From D37C17 sp964551815 (GTDB lineage Bacteria > Fidelibacterota > Marinisomatia > SCGC-AAA003-L08 > D37C17), in NCBI GenBank assembly GCA_964551815.1, contig CAZKEL010000082.1, positions 1 through 6,729 of the forward strand: a DNA stretch of 6,729 nucleotides, in the 5' to 3' direction. This document shows positions 1 to 5,900 of the stretch, piece by piece; position 1 is the first letter of the stretch, and every line of letters starts with the position of its first letter. Below the pieces are notes generated by a model that had not been told where the DNA came from, did no database searches, and saw nothing but the letters and a program-made list of their open reading frames with translations. A program made the position numbers and the translations under genes.

Positions 1-195
1 GGGCAGACCTTAGCTGCCATGGTCATGATAGTGGGGTATGCCACCATTGCTATCCCTACGGGGATTATTTCTGCAGAATTCACCTCCATGACCCACAAAT
101 CTAAAAATGGTGCAATCTGTAAGAATTGTGGTGAAGGGGGACATGATTCTCAGGCAAAATTTTGCAGCACTTGCGGGCATACTTTGGATGAGTAG
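1..195 (+). CDS. Voltage-gated ion (potassium) channel family protein, C-terminal fragment with zinc-ribbon-like tail
   Basis: The gene enters from the left edge in frame 1; only its last 64 residues are present, ending at TAG. The opening residues, GQTLAAMVMIVGYATIAIPT followed by GIISAE, match the inner pore helix (S6) of bacterial voltage-gated potassium channels, where a segment of the type 'GYxxIAVPTGIxxAE' follows the selectivity filter. The filter itself would lie just outside the window. A soluble tail follows with Cys40, Cys43, His48, Cys55 and Cys58, the CxxC...H...CxxC layout of the small zinc-ribbon-like tail I recall on many such channels. The expected role is ion conduction across the inner membrane, with the tail in the cytoplasm. 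Selectivity cannot be judged without the filter. Family assignment is fairly sure, zinc binding is inferred, and the gene is cut by the window rather than broken. Confidence 0.8.
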   Translation, partial: GQTLAAMVMIVGYATIAIPTGIISAEFTSMTHKSKNGAICKNCGEGGHDSQAKFCSTCGHTLDE

Positions 196-226
196 AAAAA
201 AATGAATTTCCGATTTCTTTTTTCCA

Positions 227-236
227 GGTATAATCC
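227..236 (+). promoter_or_regulatory. Candidate -10 promoter box (TATAAT) upstream of the KAS III gene
   Basis: A perfect TATAAT (229-234) lies in the sequence GGTATAATCC, about 60 bases before the ATG at 295. I see no convincing -35 box at the usual distance. The same ten bases recur at 2861-2870 in front of the CotH gene, also with ATT a base or so further on, which makes a shared promoter core more plausible. Transcription would start near 241, placing the hairpin at 244-271 at the very 5' end of the mRNA. Confidence 0.45.
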
Positions 237-243
237 AATTCCC

Positions 244-271
244 AACTGCCCGCTGCCAAAAGCAGTCAGTT
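244..271 (+). other. Imperfect inverted repeat, possible 5' UTR hairpin before the KAS III gene
   Basis: AACTG (244-248) pairs with CAGTT (267-271). Inside it, CTGC (253-256) pairs with GCAG (262-265) around the loop CAAAA. The internal loop is asymmetric (four bases against one). No T-run follows, so it is not a standard terminator for the channel gene. It lies between the TATAAT box and the start codon and could affect mRNA stability or translation, or be chance. Confidence 0.3.
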
Positions 272-294
272 AAAACCGCCCTTAGAGTAATACA

Positions 295-1263
295 ATGCAA
301 TACCCTTTTATTATCAGCGGATTCGGTAAGTATTTACCACCAAAAATTGAAACTGCTGAAGATTTAGCTCCCCGACTGAATAAATCAGCTTCCTGGATAA
401 CTTCCAGAACCGGTGTAAGTGAACGCCGCGTTTCTGAAGTGGATGTAGATCAAATGGGAGCCATTGCTGTAAAAGCAGCTATTGGTGAAAAACCTGTCCC
501 TGATTTGATTATTAATGCGTCCGGTGTTCCCAAACAGGTCATTCCCGACACTTCAGTTTTTATTCAAAAAGTGTTAGGCTTTGATAAAATTCCTTCCTTT
601 TCTGTGCATTCCACTTGCCTCTCTTTTATTACGGCTCTTCAGGTTGCCGGGGCATTGCTCAAGTCCAAATCTCATAAGCGAATCGTGATTGTTTCAGCAG
701 ACAGAGGGACCCGGGGGCGTAATTATGAGGAGCCGGAATCTGCAGCCTTATTAGGGGATGCAGCGGCTGCCGTATATCTGGAAGCATCCAAAGATGCAAG
801 CAAAGGGATGCTGAGCTGCTCTATGGAAACCTGGCCAGAGGGAGCGCATCTCACTGAGGTACGGGGAGGAGGCACGGCACGACACCCTCACGATGCTGAA
901 ACCACCTATGCGGATAATCTCTTTACCATGGATGGACCCCAGATATTTAAGATTGCCCTGCAGAAAGTTTACCGCATGATCAATGCAGATTTAGACCGTC
1001 AGCACATTGAAAAGGGAGATATTGCACTCCTTATTCCACACCAAGCCTCTGGGAAAGGCGTAAGAGCTTATTCTAAATTTGGTGGGTTTAAGAAAGAACA
1101 AGTGATGGATATTGTTGGGAAGACAGGCAATTGTGTAGCCGCTTCTCTGCCTTTAGCACTAGTCACTGCACAGGAGGAAAAGCGTTTCAGACAGGGGGAT
1201 TTGATTTATCTCGTAGGTACAGGAGCGGGGCTTTCTATTGCCTCAGCCTTAATCAGGGTATAA
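295..1263 (+). CDS. 3-oxoacyl-ACP synthase III (KAS III / FabH-like) family condensing enzyme
   Basis: A complete 322-residue thiolase-fold protein, close to the roughly 317 residues of E. coli FabH. The catalytic triad is visible: Cys108 in 'HSTCLSF', His249 in 'IPHQASGKG' and Asn279 in 'GKTGNCVAASLPLA'. The 30-residue His-to-Asn spacing equals that of FabH. The N-terminal 'WITSRTGVSERR' (34-45), 'ALLGDAAAAVYLE' (151-163) and the C-terminal 'YLVGTGAGLSIAS' are also family hallmarks. Family members condense an acyl-CoA (or acyl-ACP) with malonyl-ACP, by decarboxylation in the cytoplasm. The Cys context STCLSF, rather than the ACAGF type of housekeeping FabH, suggests a divergent subgroup that may use a non-acetyl starter. 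OleA-like or secondary-metabolism roles cannot be excluded, but no acyl carrier protein, OleB/C/D or other fatty-acid gene adjoins it. The ATG at 295 is the first start after an in-frame stop. Its Shine-Dalgarno is weak. The stop directly abuts the stop of the convergent YhhN gene. Confidence 0.88.
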   Translation: MQYPFIISGFGKYLPPKIETAEDLAPRLNKSASWITSRTGVSERRVSEVDVDQMGAIAVKAAIGEKPVPDLIINASGVPKQVIPDTSVFIQKVLGFDKIPSFSVHSTCLSFITALQVAGALLKSKSHKRIVIVSADRGTRGRNYEEPESAALLGDAAAAVYLEASKDASKGMLSCSMETWPEGAHLTEVRGGGTARHPHDAETTYADNLFTMDGPQIFKIALQKVYRMINADLDRQHIEKGDIALLIPHQASGKGVRAYSKFGGFKKEQVMDIVGKTGNCVAASLPLALVTAQEEKRFRQGDLIYLVGTGAGLSIASALIRV

Positions 1264-1959
1264 TCAGCAGTGATACACTACAGAATAAGCAATAAGCATC
1301 TGCCCTAAAAAATAAAGGGGCAGCTTTAATGACTCCATTCCGTTGGGTAAGAATTTATTACGGATAAGAATCCAATCTGAGGCTGCAAACATCAAAATTC
1401 CTGCTAAAAATAATACACTGAATTGCAGGTGATTGTGTGCATAAAGTCCATGGCTTTGCCAGATAAGAAAAGTGAGGGTAAGGCTGTAAATAATGACTGG
1501 TACTTTTAATGATTTCGTCAGAAGAGGCAGAGTTGTTACTGCAAAAACCAACCAAAGGGTGAAAATTATAAATGCAGTCTGGTTCAAATGAAATCCACTT
1601 TCACTGAAAACAGCGAGGAAGTAAGACACATGCCCTAGTAAAAAACTCAGCATCCCCAATTTGAATAATTTTTCAAACATGAGACAGATATCGCCTACAG
1701 CTGAAAAGAGGAGGCCCAATACGATCCATTTCCCATAGAGAGGAAAGTCTGCCCAGGAGAGGTACAAAAAGGGAAGCAGAATGATGAGAAATATAGTGAG
1801 GGGTTTAAAGATGTATTCTCCCATTTTATATTGATACTGTTTGGAAGTTAGTAAAAAAGAGAGGGAGATAAGTATGGAAAAATGCACCAGAATTGCCATC
1901 ATGAAATTTACAGTGGTAATGAGAGATGGATTTAATAATAATTCACCTGTACAGTTCAA
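1264..1959 (-). CDS. YhhN/TMEM86 family integral membrane protein, likely lysoplasmalogenase
   Basis: The 231-residue protein is strongly hydrophobic, with about seven to eight predicted membrane helices. Family-type signatures are visible: 'KPLTIFLI' near residue 52, 'LGLLFSAVGDICLMFEKLF' (81-99) followed by 'SFLLGHVSYF', and 'GILMFAASDWILIRNKF' near residue 190. The acidic residues in 'SAVGD' and 'AASDW' are the conserved polar ones. Characterised relatives (human TMEM86B, Legionella YhhN) hydrolyse the vinyl ether bond of lysoplasmalogens, so a role in ether-lipid turnover in the inner membrane is plausible, but the substrate here is inferred. The start is TTG at 1959, preceded by AAGGAG at nine bases. 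The tandem ATGs at 1902 and 1899 lack any such signal, although a start there would remove a 19-residue polar leader. The gene is convergent with the KAS III gene (stops abutting) and divergent from the LTD-dockerin gene. Confidence 0.82.
   Translation of the reverse strand: MNCTGELLLNPSLITTVNFMMAILVHFSILISLSFLLTSKQYQYKMGEYIFKPLTIFLIILLPFLYLSWADFPLYGKWIVLGLLFSAVGDICLMFEKLFKLGMLSFLLGHVSYFLAVFSESGFHLNQTAFIIFTLWLVFAVTTLPLLTKSLKVPVIIYSLTLTFLIWQSHGLYAHNHLQFSVLFLAGILMFAASDWILIRNKFLPNGMESLKLPLYFLGQMLIAYSVVYHC
1300..1323 (+). terminator. Weak candidate terminator hairpin for the KAS III transcript, inside the antisense gene's 3' end
   Basis: CTGCCCT (1300-1306) can pair with AGGGGCAG (1316-1323) with one bulged G, around an A-rich loop. 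CTTTAAT follows, which is a poor T-tract. It starts about 37 bases past the KAS III stop, and the only downstream space available is the coding end of the convergent YhhN gene. The same bases encode the 'PLYFLGQ' part of that protein, so the symmetry may come from coding. Confidence 0.3.
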
Positions 1960-1968
1960 TTGTAAAAA

Positions 1969-1974
1969 CTCCTT
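1969..1974 (-). promoter_or_regulatory. Shine-Dalgarno AAGGAG deciding a TTG start for the YhhN gene
   Basis: On the minus strand AAGGAG is followed by the nine bases TTTTTACAA and then TTG (1959-1957), with the reading frame open through the whole YhhN protein. The later ATG pair (1902 and 1899) has no purine-rich motif before it. This is the best ribosome binding site in the window and favours the TTG start. Confidence 0.6.
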
Positions 1975-1998
1975 ACGAAGTATTTCTTTAATTTGTTT

Positions 1999-2029
1999 AA
2001 GGAATTTATGTAAGTTTCCAATATTCCTT
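1999..2029. promoter_or_regulatory. 7-bp-arm inverted repeat in the divergent intergenic region, possible operator
   Basis: AAGGAAT (1999-2005) and ATTCCTT (2023-2029) are perfect inverted arms separated by 17 bases. They sit in the only spacer between the divergent YhhN and LTD-dockerin genes. A -10-like TATAAA (2030-2035) immediately follows the right arm on the plus strand, so a protein bound here would cover a promoter for the LTD-dockerin gene. No clear -35 box is visible in either direction. The region is AT-rich, so chance symmetry is possible. Confidence 0.35.
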
Positions 2030-2060
2030 TATAAAAAGGGAAGTAATTAAATTTTTGATA

Positions 2061-2798
2061 ATGGCTAAGACATTCAATTTTATACTAATTATTTCTTTAA
2101 CTCTTGGGCAGGTCACTTCTCCCCTGGTGATTAATGAGATTAACTACCACTCCTCGGATACTTTTATACCGGGAGACTGGATAGAGTTATACAATGCATC
2201 CGGTGAGAATATCGAGTTAAACGGATGGATGGTAAAGGATCAGAATGATGACCACATATTCACTATCTCTGATCAATATGAATTAGCCAATGGGGAGTAT
2301 ATGGTTATTTGCCGGGATTCTGCCGCATTTCAACTTTATTTCCCGGAGGTGGAAAATTTTTTAGGGGGCTTCCCTTTTGGCTTTAGTGCAGCAGGCGAAA
2401 TTGTCAGACTATTTAATGCAGATACCACCCTTATAGATACGGTTCATTTTGATGATGCTCCGCCCTGGCCAGTGGAAGCAGATGGCAGCGGTTCCACCCT
2501 TGAACTTATTGACCCTGCTCTTGATAATGCCCTTCCTGAATTCTGGCAGGCATCTCTGGGGTATGGTACACCCGGTATGGAGAACAGCAGCGGAATTGAA
2601 GTTGCCTTAGGTGATTTGAATGGTGACGGTGGTTGGAATGTGCTGGATATTGTTACCCTCACCAACTGTATTTTAGGAGATAATTGCCCCCAGCTGGAAT
2701 TTGGATATGCCGGCGACCTGAATGGTGACGGTATTTATAATGTTTTAGATATTGTCACCCTGGCGAATTGTGTCCTTGCGCAAAATTGTGGCGGATAA
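2061..2798 (+). CDS. Small secreted lamin-tail-domain protein with C-terminal dockerin-type calcium loops
   Basis: A 245-residue protein counted from the ATG at 2061. Residues 1-20 form a signal peptide (MAKTFNFILIISLTLGQVTS), so export is expected. Residues 22-177 are a lamin-tail domain (LTD): 'VINEINYHS', 'DWIELYN', 'LNGWMVKD', 'GEYMVICRD', 'LIDTVHFDD' and 'YGTPGMENS'. Residues 184-243 hold two dockerin/EF-hand loops with ligands Asp185/Asn187/Asp189/Asn193/Asp196 and Asp219/Asn221/Asp223/Asn227/Asp230. Each is followed by a helix with a Cys pair (Cys203/Cys209, Cys237/Cys243). LTDs are adhesion or binding beta-sandwiches; no enzymatic site is seen. The whole module is about half identical, by hand alignment, to residues 735-944 of the downstream CotH protein, but this protein has no type IX sorting domain. 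A TTG six bases earlier (2055) is better spaced from the purine-rich AAGGGA (2036-2041) but would only add Met-Ile. Exact ligand and function are unknown. Confidence 0.82.
   Translation: MAKTFNFILIISLTLGQVTSPLVINEINYHSSDTFIPGDWIELYNASGENIELNGWMVKDQNDDHIFTISDQYELANGEYMVICRDSAAFQLYFPEVENFLGGFPFGFSAAGEIVRLFNADTTLIDTVHFDDAPPWPVEADGSGSTLELIDPALDNALPEFWQASLGYGTPGMENSSGIEVALGDLNGDGGWNVLDIVTLTNCILGDNCPQLEFGYAGDLNGDGIYNVLDIVTLANCVLAQNCGG
2127..2780 (+). repeat. LTD-dockerin module, copy 1 (paralogous to 5185-5814)
   Basis: The encoded module (VINEINYHS through the second dockerin helix) aligns almost without gaps across the LTD part to the module at 5185-5814; I count about 80 identities in about 152 LTD positions. 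At DNA level the copies share 17 identical bases at their start (2127-2143 and 5185-5201) and have otherwise diverged. This fits an old duplication or module transfer, not a recent one. Confidence 0.75.
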
Positions 2799-2859
2799 GT
2801 CTATAATTTCTAAAGGCATCCTTACTGGTGTAAAAGTGCAAATCCTTCTCAATAAATCT

Positions 2860-2868
2860 TGGTATAAT
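2860..2868 (+). promoter_or_regulatory. Candidate extended -10 promoter (TGGTATAAT) for the CotH-VTC operon
   Basis: A perfect TATAAT (2863-2868) is preceded by TGG, an extended -10 arrangement that can work without a good -35 box; none is evident. It lies in the 184-base gap after the LTD-dockerin gene, about 115 bases before the CotH ATG, and predicts a 5' UTR of roughly 108 bases. The surrounding GGTATAATCC matches the sequence upstream of the KAS III gene. If real, the CotH and VTC genes can be transcribed separately from the upstream gene. Confidence 0.5.
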
Positions 2869-2881
2869 CCCATTATTACAG

Positions 2882-2905
2882 TTTGTAACGCAGCTTTGGT
2901 ACAAA
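2882..2905. promoter_or_regulatory. Inverted repeat TTTGTA-N12-TACAAA just downstream of the CotH promoter candidate
   Basis: TTTGTA (2882-2887) and TACAAA (2900-2905) are perfect inverted arms with a 12-base spacer. They start 13 bases after the TATAAT box, roughly +7 to +30 of the predicted transcript. They could be an operator that blocks elongation or initiation, or a 5' UTR stem. The arms are only six bases and AT-rich, so chance is possible. Confidence 0.3.
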
Positions 2906-2970
2906 GGGGATAATTCAATAGTTTACTGGCTGGTTTTTCCTCAAATAAAATACCTTAAAGACAAAACCAA

Positions 2971-2975
2971 AGAGG
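2971..2975 (+). promoter_or_regulatory. Shine-Dalgarno AGAGG for the CotH protein
   Basis: AGAGG ends seven bases before the ATG at 2983. It supports that ATG, which also begins directly with a good signal peptide. Confidence 0.6.
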
Positions 2976-2982
2976 ATTTAGG

Positions 2983-5900
2983 ATGGTGAAGTTATTTACA
3001 TATTTTTTATTAGCAATGACGATGCTGTATGGCGAGGTGGTAGTCAATGAATATTCTGCAGCCAATCTCACCGGCTATTTAGATAATTATGATTATGGCG
3101 AAGACTGGATTGAACTATACAATACCGGTACTTCGCAAATTGATCTCACGGGCTATTATTTAAGCGATAATCCTGATGAACCAATGAAATGGCAAATTCC
3201 CTCCGGCATCACAATTTCCGGAGAGGGATACAAAACTTTCTGGTGTTCCGGAAGAGACGAAGTATCTTCTGGTCATGCCCATACCAACTTTAAATTAAAA
3301 CAGACTAAAGCAACTCCCGAACATATTGTATTTTCAGATCCTGACGGCAATATTATCAATGATATACAAATTCAAATAACTCAACTGGAACATTCCATGG
3401 GGCGCAGTAGTAATGCTGCTGAGGACTGGAAAATTTTCACTTCTCCCACTAAAGGCAACCGTAATACAGGATTAAAATTTTCAGCCTATACCGCTCCACC
3501 AGTCATGAGTGAAGAGGCAGGCTTTCACGATGGGGCTATTACTTTGGAAATCACAACGGAAGAACCTGACGCCAATATATATTATACCACCAATGGAAAT
3601 GTCCCCACATCAAATACAATTCTTTACACAGGCCCCATTAATATTTCCAGCACCAAGATAATTAAAGCTATTGTCATTTCGCCTGAAATGGACATCCTGA
3701 ATAGTTTTGTTACTTTTAACACTTATTTTATAGATGAAGAACATACTCTGCCCATCATTTCTGCAGCTGCAAATCAGTTCACCACGCTGCTTAACGGGAA
3801 CCAAAGTTTAAGGCCGCACGGTACCATTGAGTATTTTGATGCCAATGGTATTCGAAAGGATTTTGGCTATGGAGAATACAATAAGCACGGGCAGGATTCA
3901 TGGGCGTTTCCACAACGTAGTTTCGATTATATTGCCCGTGACGAAATGGGCTACCATGATGCTGTCCATGAAAAACTACTCTCGCTGACAGACAGGGATG
4001 CATTCCAACGCCTTGTAATCAGGGCATCCGGTGATGATAATTATCCCGGTATTGATTCCAGTGCTCATACCAGGGATGTATTTATTCAGAAGCTGGCAAA
4101 TAAATATGACCTGAATGTGGATATGCGTAGGGGGGACCGCTGTGTTGTCTATGCCAACGGACAATTTTGGGGAATCTATTCAATCCGGGAAAAGGTAAGT
4201 GATTCTGATTATACCAATTACTATTATGGGCAGGACAAATATAATATTCAATATGTGATGAATTGGGGCAGTACCTGGGCACAGTATGGCGGCTCAGCGG
4301 CAATCTCAGCCTGGAATTCAATAAAAAATTATACCTTAAGCAATGATCTTTCCGTTCAAAGTAACTATGACTATGTGGCCAGCCAAATTGATGTAACCAG
4401 TCTTGTGGATTATGTTTTAATTAACTCTTTTGTAGTGTGTACAGATTGGATAAATTGGAACACCTCCGTGTGGAGGGGGCTTGATCCCAATGGGAGTCAT
4501 CTTAAATGGGGCTTTGTATTATGGGATGAAGATGCCACTTTTAATCATTATATCAACTATACCAATGTGCCTGATGAGTCTCCGCAGGCTGATCCCTGTT
4601 ATCCTGAAGGGATATATTGGGATCCCCTTGGAGTCATTGACATTCTGAATAAATTACGGGAAAGTGATGAGTTTAACCAATATTATCATACCCGTTATAT
4701 GGATTTGTTAAATACGGTTTTCCGTGAGGATGTGATGATTCCGTTGCTGGAAGAAATTGAAAATGCCATTGCTCCTGAAATGCCGCAGCATATAGCCCGC
4801 TGGGGAGGAAATTATAATGAATGGAGTAGTAATGTCCGGAAAATCAAAGATTTCATTCGTGCCAGAATTGCCCATTTCCCCCAAGGGTTAAATGAATGTT
4901 ATAACCTCCACGGACCCTATGAAATTACCCTGGAAGTTGAACCGGCTTATTCGGGACAAATTGATTTAAATTCTCTGTCATTAGAAAGTGATGATTTCCC
5001 CTGGACTGGAAATTACCATGGCGGAGTTGATATCCTTTTAAATGCCTCACAAACGACCATTTTTGACCACTGGATTTTGGAAAATCATTCCGTTTCTGAC
5101 CCCTATGCACCCAGCATTTCTCTCATGTTAAATGAGGGGGATGTAATCACCGCTGTCCATGAGCCGGTGGAAACCACCAGCATTGTGATTAATGAGATTA
5201 ATTATCACTCTGCAGATGACTTTAACGCTGAGGACTGGGTGGAATTATTTAATCCCATGAATGAAGATATATCTGTTGGGAACTGGATATTTAAGGATGA
5301 CAATGACGAACATGAATTTATCCTCCCGGAAAATTTAGAATTGGCAGCTGGTGAATATCTGGTATTGTGCCGCGATACTTCCCTCTTTAAAGCCCATTTT
5401 CCTCAGGTGAATAATTACTGGGGGAATTTTGATTTTGGACTCAGTGGTGGTGGGGAACTACTGCGATTATATGATGCGGAGGGAGCGCTGGTAGATACCG
5501 TACAGTATAATGATGTTGACCCCTGGCCATCAGCCCCCGATGGTAATGGACCCACATTAGAACTTATAGATCCCTTTGCTGATAATGCTTTTGCCGGAAC
5601 CTGGGCATCCTCTGAAGGTAACGGAACTCCCGGCAGTTTCAATTCTGTTATTCAAATAGCGGGAGATATAAATGGCGACGGAGTAGTGAATGTTGCAGAT
5701 GTGATTTCACTGGTGAACGTGGTGTTAACCAATGACTATACTGCAGACGCTGACATGAACGGAGACAGCATTGTTGATGTGATTGATATAATTCAACTCG
5801 TAAATCTCATTTTAGGAAATGCCAGAGCAGAAGATGCCACTATAGCGACACTCCTTCAAGAGGAGCAGTCCATCTCAGTTTCTGCCGACGGTTATATAGG

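Noticed and set aside
202..273. 23-codon mini-ORF (MNFRFLFSRYNPIPNCPLPKAVS) between the channel and KAS III genes, possible leader peptide
   Set aside because: Its start lies upstream of the TATAAT promoter candidate, it has no Shine-Dalgarno, and its sequence shows no attenuator-like codon run.
10..300. 96-codon minus-strand frame over the channel gene end
   Set aside because: Shadow of the plus-strand channel fragment and AT-rich spacer; no protein family features.
1841..2050. 69-codon plus-strand frame over the YhhN start and intergenic region
   Set aside because: It lies antisense to the well-supported YhhN N-terminus, has no recognisable domain and overlaps the regulatory spacer.
2055..2060. 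TTG start six bases before the ATG of the LTD-dockerin gene
   Set aside because: Better spaced from AAGGGA but adds only Met-Ile before a signal peptide that is complete from the ATG; ATG preferred, though not decisively.
2444..2665. Open minus-strand frame opposite the LTD-dockerin gene, similar to another minus-strand frame at 5415-5642
   Set aside because: The two antisense frames resemble each other only because the plus-strand modules are homologous. Pro/Ser-rich low-complexity translation, no start signal; shadows of the sense genes.
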